Shown piece by piece: positions 1-5,673 of a stretch of DNA of 9,707 nt. The DNA lies in NCBI GenBank assembly GCA_028683635.1, contig JAQUHL010000040.1, forward strand, positions 1 to 9,707. The letters are read 5' to 3'. Both the position numbers and the translations under genes were made by a program. The notes below the pieces were generated by a model, which did not search any database, was not told the origin of the DNA, and saw only the letters and a list, made by a program, of their open reading frames with translations. The first letter of the stretch is position 1, and every line of letters starts with the position of its first letter. This stretch comes from Candidatus Cloacimonadota bacterium. Lineage in GTDB: Bacteria > Cloacimonadota > Cloacimonadia > Cloacimonadales > Cloacimonadaceae.

Positions 1-273
1 GGGGTTGCGCCTGTACAGGGGTTACGCTTCGCTCCACGCCCTGCCTATGATATGCCGCCCGTTGGGCTGGGTGTCGCCCCTGACGGGGCTTGGGTGGTGG
101 TTGTGGGGTTGCGCTTGTACAGGGGTTACGCTTCGCTCCACGCCCTGCCTATGATATGCCGCCCGTTGGGCTGGATGTCGCCCCTGCCGGATCTTGGGTG
201 GTTGTGGGGTTGTGCCTGTACAGGGGTTACGCTTCGCTCCACGCCCTGCCTATGATATGCCGCCCGTTGGGCT
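1..273. repeat. Tandem repeat, three copies of a ~101-104 base GC-rich unit (array truncated by window edge)
   Basis: Units run 1-104, 105-205 and 206-273, the last being partial. The first ~68 bases of each unit are almost identical and differ only at one or two positions near CGCCTGTAC / CGCTTGTAC / TGCCTGTAC. The remaining ~35 bases diverge more and vary slightly in length. Each core can fold: CCTGTACAGG is a perfect palindrome in copies 1 and 3, CAGGG pairs with CCCTG around the middle, and GCCC-GTT-GGGC forms a small hairpin. In copy 1 the spacer adds GCCCC-TGAC-GGGGC at 76-89. Reading frames stay open across the array only because the unit lacks stops; there is no Shine-Dalgarno site and I do not regard it as coding. 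It resembles a dispersed, structured intergenic repeat that has expanded locally. Confidence 0.9.
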
Positions 274-312
274 AAGATATTCCAAACCACATTCAATGGT
301 CTTTTTATCTAT

Positions 313-378
313 TCGGGAATCCAGTTCTCCACCACTTAAGCCACTCTTGCCGTCTTTCCCGGGACATCGGGAATCCAG
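313..378. repeat. Short dispersed-repeat relic: direct repeat TCGGGAATCCAG twice, with an inverted repeat
   Basis: TCGGGAATCCAG occurs at 313-324 and again at 367-378, 54 bases apart. The second copy overlaps a perfect 6-base inverted repeat, TTCCCG (356-361) and CGGGAA (368-373), with a 6-base loop. Motifs built on TTCCCG...CGGGAATCC are common in dispersed intergenic repeats of several bacteria, so this is probably the decayed end of such an element. No transposase or target-site duplication is visible. Confidence 0.55.
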
Positions 379-462
379 GACGAGTCAGGAAGGGTTAGAG
401 AGAAGTGTATAGAATGAGATACAGTAGTGATCTTTGTCCTGTATATCATGGATAACATATAT

Positions 463-475
463 GCTATGAGATAGC
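463..475. promoter_or_regulatory. Dyad GCTAT-N3-ATAGC, candidate upstream activator site
   Basis: GCTAT (463-467) and ATAGC (471-475) are perfect inverted repeats around GAG. The centre lies about 136 bases upstream of the start predicted from the sigma-54 promoter, within the usual range (roughly -80 to -150) for enhancer-binding activators of sigma-54 promoters. The same GCTAT/ATAGC half-sites recur in the dyad at 544-565, which strengthens the case slightly. The site is short and could arise by chance. Confidence 0.35.
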
Positions 476-543
476 TTGGGAATGAGGGCTAATACTGGCA
501 GTCATCAAAGAGGATAAGAGCATGTTAAACAAGGTAATGTGAA

Positions 544-565
544 GCTATTTGAGAAGGAAAATAGC
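544..565. promoter_or_regulatory. Inverted repeat GCTATTT-N8-AAATAGC next to the sigma-54 promoter
   Basis: GCTATTT (544-550) and AAATAGC (559-565) form a perfect 7-base inverted repeat with an 8-base spacer, ending 13 bases before the -24 element. It is followed by an A-run on the + strand, so it is not a terminator for rightward transcription. Its outer five bases match the dyad at 463-475. It may be a regulator site, or a hairpin in a leftward or read-through transcript. Function is inferred from position only. Confidence 0.4.
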
Positions 566-578
566 AAAAAAACACATT

Positions 579-594
579 TGGCACAAGACTTGCA
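579..594 (+). promoter_or_regulatory. Sigma-54 (RpoN) promoter, -24/-12 elements
   Basis: The sequence TGGCACAAGACTTGCA matches the sigma-54 consensus TGGCACR-N4-TTGCW at every specified position. The GG of the -24 element is at 580-581 and the GC of the -12 element at 592-593, the required 12-base phasing. Transcription would start near 605, giving a leader of about 73 bases before the pilin start codon at 678. Pilin genes driven by sigma-54 are well known in Pseudomonas, Myxococcus and Geobacter, so the position directly upstream of a pilin gene fits. Such promoters require an AAA+ enhancer-binding activator, and none is encoded in this window. Confidence 0.88.
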
Positions 595-604
595 CATAGG
601 GTAG

Positions 605-624
605 TTGCGAACGCAAGAACGCAA
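605..624 (+). promoter_or_regulatory. 5' leader start of pilin mRNA: TTGC-GAAC-GCAA hairpin overlapping a GAACGCAA direct repeat
   Basis: TTGC (605-608) and GCAA (613-616) can pair around a GAAC loop, and GAACGCAA is repeated back to back at 609-616 and 617-624. If transcription starts near 605, as the promoter predicts, the hairpin lies at the extreme 5' end of the pilin message. 5'-terminal hairpins can protect bacterial mRNAs from decay. The stem is only 4 base pairs, so this is a weak structural suggestion. Confidence 0.25.
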
Positions 625-677
625 AATAATAGAGTGAAAACCCAAAAAAATAACTCAAGACAAAGGAGAAAATACTC

Positions 678-1118
678 ATGGGAACTCAACAAATTCTACT
701 CATCGTGCTTAGTGTTATCATCGTCGGTGTCGCAATTGCCGTCGGTATCACCATGTTCAGAAACCAGGCTTATAATTCAAACCAGACAGCCCTTGCTTCC
801 GAAGCTCAGGGATATGCAGTCCAAGTCATTGAATACTACAAGAAGCCCGAATCTCTTGCCGGCGCCGGCCAGCTTGCCGCCAATGTAACCAACGCCAAGG
901 TTGCCACAGCCATCGGTTTTGATGACACCGATTTTAACGTCACCACCGACAATGGTACCTTCACAGTTTCCGCTGCTGCTGATGGTTCCACAGTTACCAT
1001 CACAGGTATTGGCAAGGAAGTGAGAAACGATGCCAACCCCAAAGTGACCACCACCATTACCCTGGCAACAGGTGAAATTGCTGCCGTAACTGGAACACAA
1101 GCTGTAGCTGGTAGCTAA
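678..1118 (+). CDS. Type IV pilin-like protein, probable major pilin, with two-residue MG leader
   Basis: The 146-residue protein starts MGTQQILLIVLS. Residues 3-27 form one continuous hydrophobic helix (rich in I, V, L, A), followed by an amphipathic stretch to about residue 58 and a Thr/Val/Ala-rich, probably beta, domain to the end. There is no cysteine. The layout matches type IV pilins and pseudopilins: helix N-terminus, small globular C-terminus. Cleavage after Gly2 would leave Thr at +1 and, unusually, Leu rather than Glu at +5. The start is fixed by AAGGAG at 663-668, 9 bases upstream of ATG. It is the first gene after the sigma-54 promoter and is followed by strong terminator-like hairpins, as expected for an abundant fibre subunit. 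'Pilin' follows from architecture and the GspF/GspE neighbours rather than from a close family match; a shaft or pseudopilus subunit of a secretion system is the alternative. Confidence 0.78.
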   Translation: MGTQQILLIVLSVIIVGVAIAVGITMFRNQAYNSNQTALASEAQGYAVQVIEYYKKPESLAGAGQLAANVTNAKVATAIGFDDTDFNVTTDNGTFTVSAAADGSTVTITGIGKEVRNDANPKVTTTITLATGEIAAVTGTQAVAGS

Positions 1119-1142
1119 GGCTAACAACCAGATTTTAATGTG

Positions 1143-1190
1143 CCAAGGATGGTCAGCTTTTTTTACTTGACCATTCTTGGTCTTTCTTTT
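1143..1190 (+). terminator. Rho-independent terminator-like hairpin after the pilin gene
   Basis: CCAAGGATGGTCA (1143-1155) pairs with TGACCATTCTTGG (1168-1180) over 13 base pairs with a single G-U wobble, around a 12-base T-rich loop. A pyrimidine run rich in T (1181-1190) follows. It lies 25 bases after the pilin stop codon. It should stop much of the transcription from the sigma-54 promoter and may also protect the 3' end of the pilin message. Confidence 0.75.
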
Positions 1191-1194
1191 GTAT

Positions 1195-1247
1195 TGCACT
1201 GTCCATAGACTCGGGGTATTCCGGATTTACGGACAGTGCAGTTTTTT
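1195..1247 (+). terminator. Second terminator-like hairpin, abutting the gspF ribosome binding site (possible attenuator)
   Basis: TGCACTGTCC (1195-1204) pairs perfectly with GGACAGTGCA (1231-1240), enclosing a 26-base loop, and six Ts follow at 1242-1247. The Shine-Dalgarno site AGGAG of gspF begins at the next base (1248). Inside the loop, TCCG can pair with CGGA, which overlaps the right arm of the main stem and would give a weak competing fold. The element could be a second terminator, or an attenuator tuning read-through into the assembly genes. The large loop makes it less certain than the first hairpin. Confidence 0.55.
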
Positions 1248-1258
1248 AGGAGAAAATT

Positions 1259-2602
1259 ATGATTCTTGAGTATCGCTTCAAGGGCATAAGTCCGGAAGGA
1301 AGGTTGGTGCAGGGCACCTATTCCGTTGGCAGCAAAAGAGAAGCGAAAGAGCATTTGCAGAAGCTTCAGCAGAAGTATCAGCTCAGGATCCGTTCTGTCG
1401 AGCAGAAGCGTGATTTTCTCTACAAAGTGATGGTAGCGGGCAAACCATCTGTCACCGGGAGGCTTTCTGCCTTTTCCAAGGAAGAGGTGGCAAATGCCCT
1501 CACCAAGCTGGGTTACTCGAATTTCCGGATCAATCCGGTACTTCTGGATCTGCCGGTCAAGCCCTCAAACCAGGATGTGCTGATGTTTATCAAGCTCAGC
1601 ACTACGATGCTTAAGGATAAGATGAGCTTTGGCAAGATCCTGGGAATGCTGGCGGAGGAGCAGACTAACCGGGCAATGAAGGATGCTCTGATCCAGATCG
1701 AAAACCAGCTCAAAGCGGGAGCCGAGGGGCGCGAAGTCTTTATGCGCTTCACCAACGTCTTTGGCAAGTTTCCTGCTTTCATGCTGGGTCTGGCCACCAG
1801 GTCCGGTAATATGGCGGATGTGTTTGAGGCAACCAGCAAGTTTATCGAGCGGGATGTGGAAATCCAGAAGAATGTGAAGAAAGCGCTGATTTCACCGATG
1901 TTTGCCGTGCTTGCCACCCTGGGGGCGGTGGTATATTATGTGGTGAAGATATTTCCTGCCACGGCCGAGCTGTTTTTGCAATATGACATGCCACTCCCGG
2001 TGATGACCATGAAGACTTTGCAGCTAAGTGACTGGTTGGGAAAGACATGGTGGGCAATTCTTTTGTTAGTGGCAACTCCGATAGTATCCGTGATCATGTG
2101 GTGGCGAACGCCCTCCGGCAAGATCTGGAGGGATAAACATCTGATCAAGCTACCGATGGTGGGGCACCTGATCCACAAATCCAGCATCGAAATCTATTTC
2201 AGGGTGTTTGGCACCATCTATGCCGGAGCGGGTGATAACATAGAGACCATCCGCACTGCGGCAGAGGCTTGCCGTAATGCCTATATGGAACAAAAGATCA
2301 AGACGATCACCATTCCTCTGATGCTGAGGGAAGGTGAGGCCTTTGTGCCGGCAATGGAAGCAGCGGGGATTTTTACCAAAACTGCCATAACCAGGTTAAA
2401 AACAGGACAGGAGACGGGTAATATCCTCCAGGCAGCCCAGCAGATAGCCACATATTATGAGGCGGAAACCACCTATAAGATGGCGTCCATGATAGAGTAT
2501 ATCTCCACCTTTGTGGGGCTCTTCATTTCGATCGTGATTACTTTGCTGACGGTTGTCTCGGCGGAAATAGCCACGATTTCACCGCCCAGTTCAGGATTTT
2601 AA
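1259..2602 (+). CDS. gspF: Type II secretion / type IV pilus inner-membrane platform protein (GspF/PilC family)
   Basis: The 447-residue membrane protein has two T2SSF cytoplasmic domains, at about residues 105-210 and 300-415. The family signature GxxTGN-like motifs appear as RSGNMADVFE (181-190) and GQETGNILQA (383-392). Predicted membrane helices lie at about 208-232, 261-282 and 415-436, the usual arrangement. PilC/GspF anchors the machine and couples the ATPase to pilin insertion. The protein is longer than the usual ~400 residues because the small N-terminal region seems duplicated: YRFKGISPEGRLVQG (5-19) and YKVMVAGKPSVTGRLSAF (55-72) both look like the family's opening motif. ATG at 1259 has AGGAG at 1248-1252. 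gspE follows after 9 bases, with its Shine-Dalgarno site overlapping this stop codon. Whether it serves a pilus or a secretion pseudopilus cannot be decided from this protein alone. Confidence 0.93.
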   Translation: MILEYRFKGISPEGRLVQGTYSVGSKREAKEHLQKLQQKYQLRIRSVEQKRDFLYKVMVAGKPSVTGRLSAFSKEEVANALTKLGYSNFRINPVLLDLPVKPSNQDVLMFIKLSTTMLKDKMSFGKILGMLAEEQTNRAMKDALIQIENQLKAGAEGREVFMRFTNVFGKFPAFMLGLATRSGNMADVFEATSKFIERDVEIQKNVKKALISPMFAVLATLGAVVYYVVKIFPATAELFLQYDMPLPVMTMKTLQLSDWLGKTWWAILLLVATPIVSVIMWWRTPSGKIWRDKHLIKLPMVGHLIHKSSIEIYFRVFGTIYAGAGDNIETIRTAAEACRNAYMEQKIKTITIPLMLREGEAFVPAMEAAGIFTKTAITRLKTGQETGNILQAAQQIATYYEAETTYKMASMIEYISTFVGLFISIVITLLTVVSAEIATISPPSSGF

Positions 2603-2611
2603 GGAATATCG

Positions 2612-4390
2612 ATGGCAGCACTCACCAAGTTTGGAAATTATCTCGTGGATAAAGGGGTTCTGGAAAAAGAGATCGTAAGTAAAGCCACCGAGAAGATGTA
2701 TGAATATGGCGAAAGCTCTCCGAGTTCTTTATCCAGGATATTGGTAGAAGAACTCAAAGTCAGCCACGATCCCGTCTATGAAGCTCTTGCCAAGCTCTAT
2801 GCTTTTCCGCCAATGGAAATTACGGTGGATGTTTTGACGGATGTACAGATCCAATCAACCAAGGATCTGCTTACAAAAATTCCCGAGGAATTCAAGAAAA
2901 AGCTCTTTTATCACAAGATATTCCCCTTCCGAACCTCAGGACCGGGTAAAGATATCCTGCAAATTCTGGCCAGCGATACTTCGGATCGGCTGATGCTGGA
3001 TATTCCCTCCCAGACCCCCTTCAAGAAATATGAGGTGTTCTGGACCAAGCTCAAGACCATTGAAGATCTGATCAATAAAATCGCCCCCCAAAGAAACGAG
3101 TTCCTGATGCTCCTGGAGGAAGCCGGTGAAGTGCTGGTGGATACGGGATCTTCGGAAGATACGCTCAACGAACAGGCTCTGGATGAAGAGATCAATAAAA
3201 GCCTGCTGGTCAATCTCTTTGAGGGTGCCTTGATAGAAGCGGTCCGGAGGGATGCCAGCGATATTCATATCGTACCCTTTGGTAAAAATGCCGTGGACGT
3301 GTTCATCCGGGTGGATGGCAAGCTCCAACTCTGGCACCGTCAGGAAAACACGCCAGCAGAGGCACTGACGGCGGTTGTGAAGGATAGAAGCATCGGAGTG
3401 GACCGTTTTGAGCGCGATACAGCCCAGGATGGATTTGCCCAAAGGCTGATAGATGACCATCTGATCCGGTTCAGGATCTCTATATTACCAATTGTTTCAG
3501 CGGAGTATGAACGCCGTTTTGAAAGTATCGTGATCCGCGTCATCGACGACCGGAAGGTGATCACAGATTTCCGCAGGCTGGGTTTCCAGGTTCAGGCGGA
3601 GCAGGAATTTCTCAAATCAATCAATACTTCCAAGGGAATTGTGATCGTCACAGGACCCACTGGTAGCGGAAAGAGCACTACCCTGATGGCTGCCTTGCAC
3701 CATGTGATCAATCCCACGATCAACGTCCTCACCTGTGAAGACCCGGTGGAATATGTGATCCGGGGAGCACGTCAGCTCAAGATCGGACACAAAATGAGCT
3801 TTGACCAGGCAATCAGGGCAATCTTGCGTCATGACCCGGACGTGGTTATGGTGGGCGAGATCAGGGACAAGATCACGGCAGAGATTGCCGTCAAGCTGGC
3901 AAATACAGGCCACCTGACTTTTTCCACTTTGCATACCAACGATGCTCCCAGTGCCGTTACCCGCTTGTATAAGATGGGGATAGAACCCTTCCTGCTGGCA
4001 TATTCGATCAATATCATCATTGCCCAGAGGCTGGTGCGTTCGCTCTGCCAGGCCTGTAAGCGTCCTATCAGTAAAGAACACTGGGAAGCGGCGCTGCAGC
4101 TTGGGCTCACGGAAGAAGAACTGGCCAGCGGGACGATCTATGAGCCGGTGGGTTGCCCCAAGTGCAGCAATGGATACAAGGGCAGGGTCAACATTGCCGA
4201 AGCACTGTATTTTTACCCGGAACTGCGAAATGAGATCGTGGCTGCCGGTAATGAAATTGACGAAGAAAAGATCCGGACGATCGCTGAAAAGCATGGCATG
4301 CTATCCATGCGCAAAAGCGGTGTGGAGAGGATTCGCAGCGGTTTAACGAGTGTAGCAGAGGTGGTCTTTGCCACTGCAGAGGATATCTGA
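2612..4390 (+). CDS. gspE: Type II secretion / type IV pilus assembly ATPase (GspE/PilB family)
   Basis: This 592-residue cytoplasmic hexameric ATPase drives pilin polymerisation. Residues ~1-165 form a T2SSE_N/MshEN-like N-terminal region. The middle domain begins near 195 and carries DASDIHI (214-220). All core motifs are present: Walker A GPTGSGKSTT (348-357, Lys354), Asp box CEDPVEY (375-381), Walker B DPDVVMVGEIRD (408-419, Glu416) and His box NTGHLTFSTLHT (431-442). A zinc-binding tetracysteine motif, CxxC at 479/482 and CxxC at 515/518, places it with the PilB/GspE assembly ATPases rather than with PilT. The region around 293-306 (IVSAEYERRFESIV) appears slightly expanded. The N-terminal Arg-Leu-Gly signature of c-di-GMP-binding MshEN domains is not obvious. 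Start: AAGGA lies within the gspF stop region, 9-bp spacing between genes. Translation is probably coupled to gspF. Confidence 0.96.
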   Translation: MAALTKFGNYLVDKGVLEKEIVSKATEKMYEYGESSPSSLSRILVEELKVSHDPVYEALAKLYAFPPMEITVDVLTDVQIQSTKDLLTKIPEEFKKKLFYHKIFPFRTSGPGKDILQILASDTSDRLMLDIPSQTPFKKYEVFWTKLKTIEDLINKIAPQRNEFLMLLEEAGEVLVDTGSSEDTLNEQALDEEINKSLLVNLFEGALIEAVRRDASDIHIVPFGKNAVDVFIRVDGKLQLWHRQENTPAEALTAVVKDRSIGVDRFERDTAQDGFAQRLIDDHLIRFRISILPIVSAEYERRFESIVIRVIDDRKVITDFRRLGFQVQAEQEFLKSINTSKGIVIVTGPTGSGKSTTLMAALHHVINPTINVLTCEDPVEYVIRGARQLKIGHKMSFDQAIRAILRHDPDVVMVGEIRDKITAEIAVKLANTGHLTFSTLHTNDAPSAVTRLYKMGIEPFLLAYSINIIIAQRLVRSLCQACKRPISKEHWEAALQLGLTEEELASGTIYEPVGCPKCSNGYKGRVNIAEALYFYPELRNEIVAAGNEIDEEKIRTIAEKHGMLSMRKSGVERIRSGLTSVAEVVFATAEDI

Positions 4391-4430
4391 GGACAATGCA
4401 TCAAGCACTGGATAGGCAAAGGGAGACATC

Positions 4431-5603
4431 ATGGGACGGGTGATGGTGGTCGTCGTTGTCCTGATGGGAACCATCTATGCAGGGATCATGCTTTCCATGC
4501 AGAACAGGCTGCTTTCGCTTCCGGAAGTGATGGTGCGCCAGTTGCTGAGCAAGGAAGCAGAAAGCGTGAGCGATTATGCTCTCAGGACCGCGGTACGCAA
4601 TTCCGTGCAGCTTGGGTTGCAAGCGGAAGCAGGTAATTTGCTCAAACTGACTCAGAATTTCAATAATTTCCAGGTGGGAAACTGCATTATAGACAGCATC
4701 CAATATACCTTTGTGGAAGCTGCCAATCATTACCGGGCACTCAGCTATGTGCGTGGAAACCTGCAAGGTGAGGAACTCCAGTATCCCGCTGAGATAGCCT
4801 TCAACTTCCCGCTGTCTCAGATTGTGGGGCTGCCGGATTGCTTCTATCTGGAGATGGATCAACCTCAGTTCAATCCAGCTTTCAACGTTGTGGAAGACAG
4901 CTCGGACAACGGAAACCACGGTAATTTTTATGGAGACGTCAGCACCAGACCCCAGGGTACCGGTGCCAATGGCTGGAAATGTGCCAGTTTTGGCATTGGA
5001 GGCGGCTGGATAGAGCATCCCGGTCATGCCTCCCTGGAGGTGAACAGCAATTTCACCCTGGTCAGCTTTGCCAAGATTCGTGCCGGTCATCCTGCAGCGA
5101 CGCTGGTATGGCTCCCTTCCGATCCCTATGATACCGAGGTGGCATTAGACGAGCATCCGGGACACAACTTGCGCTATAAACCCACAGGTGGAATCTGGTA
5201 TCAGGGTGGCAATATGCATTTCACTGCAGTCAATACCTGGTATAACCAGGTTACAGTCTCGGTACCCTTCACTCCGGATGCAATGTGGCCTCATAACAAG
5301 GATAAATGGCACTTCTTTGCCATGACCTATAACAACGGGATCGTCAAAGCCTATGTAAATGGCGTCCTGAGAGGAACCAGTTTTGCAGGATTTCCCTTTC
5401 CTGCGATCACCAATACCTACGGTATGACCCTGGGTAGAAAGGACATCCGCAACCTGGGTGCGGGAGGGACCAGCGAGTATATGTATATGTATGGCTTGAT
5501 GGATCAGGTGGGGTTATATGACCGCACTTTGTCGGATGCTGAGATTTATAATTTTTACAATGCCGTGATCAACCCGGCAGAACTGCTTTATATTAAGGAC
5601 TAA
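4431..5603 (+). CDS. Pilin-like protein with C-terminal LamG domain, copy 1 (candidate tip adhesin)
   Basis: The 390-residue protein starts MGRVMVVVVVLMGTIYAGIM, an MG leader plus one hydrophobic helix, the same plan as the pilin at 678. Residues ~25-135 form a helical then beta region typical of a pilin body (SDYALRTAVRNSV at 47-59). From about 138 to the end it has the Laminin_G_3/concanavalin A-like pattern: NPAFN, GWKCASF, an aromatic-rich core, KWHFFAMTYNNG (292-303), KAYVNGVLRG (306-315), TLGRKD, then GLMDQVGLYDRTLSDAEI near the C-terminus. Cysteines are at 85, 137 and 184. LamG domains bind carbohydrates or proteins, so a surface-exposed adhesin carried by a minor pilin is the likely role. 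AAAGGGAG lies just before ATG 4431, 40 bases after gspE. It is a paralogue of the protein at 6684-7853 (about 70% identical by eye). Its ligand cannot be read from the sequence. Confidence 0.8.
   Translation: MGRVMVVVVVLMGTIYAGIMLSMQNRLLSLPEVMVRQLLSKEAESVSDYALRTAVRNSVQLGLQAEAGNLLKLTQNFNNFQVGNCIIDSIQYTFVEAANHYRALSYVRGNLQGEELQYPAEIAFNFPLSQIVGLPDCFYLEMDQPQFNPAFNVVEDSSDNGNHGNFYGDVSTRPQGTGANGWKCASFGIGGGWIEHPGHASLEVNSNFTLVSFAKIRAGHPAATLVWLPSDPYDTEVALDEHPGHNLRYKPTGGIWYQGGNMHFTAVNTWYNQVTVSVPFTPDAMWPHNKDKWHFFAMTYNNGIVKAYVNGVLRGTSFAGFPFPAITNTYGMTLGRKDIRNLGAGGTSEYMYMYGLMDQVGLYDRTLSDAEIYNFYNAVINPAELLYIKD
5595..5599 (+). promoter_or_regulatory. Shine-Dalgarno AAGGA embedded in the last codons of LamG copy 1
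   Basis: The final Lys-Asp codons (AAGGAC) of the LamG gene form AAGGA, 8 bases before the ATG at 5608. The same arrangement recurs at the end of LamG copy 2: AAGGA at 7845-7849, 8 bases before ATG 7858. The conserved position suggests that 5608 is, or was, a true translation start. Confidence 0.55.
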
Positions 5604-5607
5604 GAAC

Positions 5608-5673
5608 ATGAAAAAGGAAAAACTGCTCGTGCAATACATGAGATTTGTTGCCTGGCAAGGGAGGCGGGTATGA
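5608..5673 (+). CDS. 21-codon ORF overlapping the PilV-like gene start (leader peptide, coupling ORF or frameshift remnant)
   Basis: ATG at 5608 follows AAGGA with 8-base spacing and opens a frame of 21 codons, MKKEKLLVQYMRFVAWQGRR then Val. It ends in TGA at 5671-5673, overlapping the ATG at 5670 as ATGA. It has no recognisable domain. Three readings are possible: a short ORF that couples translation of the LamG gene to the next minor pilin; the true N-terminus of that pilin, separated by a one-base loss in the A-runs or G-runs between the two frames; or a site of -1 frameshifting. The basic, hydrophobic composition fits a long prepilin leader. Confidence 0.4.
   Translation: MKKEKLLVQYMRFVAWQGRRV

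Larger units (their letters stand above)
274..578. other. Non-coding region between the repeat array and the sigma-54 promoter
   Basis: I see no gene here. Open frames are short, lack ribosome binding sites and mostly run out of the repeat array. The stretch becomes AT-rich towards the promoter, as expected of an upstream control region. It contains a 12-base direct repeat with an inverted-repeat relic (313-378) and two dyads (463-475 and 544-565), listed separately. Bases 379-462 and 476-543 hold nothing I can name; no tRNA, riboswitch or other RNA fold was recognised. Confidence 0.7.

Noticed and set aside
1..273. CRISPR array
   Set aside because: Repeat units are ~100 bases with drifting linkers of ~35 bases that resemble each other; there are no short direct repeats with unique spacers and no cas genes.
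52..412. Three overlapping open frames through the left-edge repeat array
   Set aside because: They exist because the repeat unit lacks stops, have no ribosome binding site, and give the same repetitive low-complexity product in shifted frames.
634..888. 84-codon frame overlapping the pilin gene start
   Set aside because: Out-of-frame shadow of the pilin coding sequence; no Shine-Dalgarno site and no protein-like pattern.
777..1199. 140-codon frame on the minus strand across the pilin gene
   Set aside because: Antisense shadow; it runs through the terminator hairpin and encodes nothing recognisable.
2208..2224. Possible second sigma-54 promoter (TGGCACCATCTATGC) within gspF
   Set aside because: The -12 element reads ATGC rather than TTGC, the R position is C, and it lies in the coding sequence with no gene starting nearby.
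3617..4294. 225-codon minus-strand frame inside gspE
   Set aside because: Antisense to the conserved ATPase core; its composition mirrors sense codon usage.
4401..5090. 229-codon minus-strand frame over LamG copy 1
   Set aside because: Antisense shadow with His/Gln-rich composition; part of it recurs antisense to copy 2 only because the sense genes are paralogous.
5307..5320. TGGCAC...TTGC pattern within LamG copy 1
   Set aside because: The spacing between GG and GC is one base short of the required phasing, and the site is coding.
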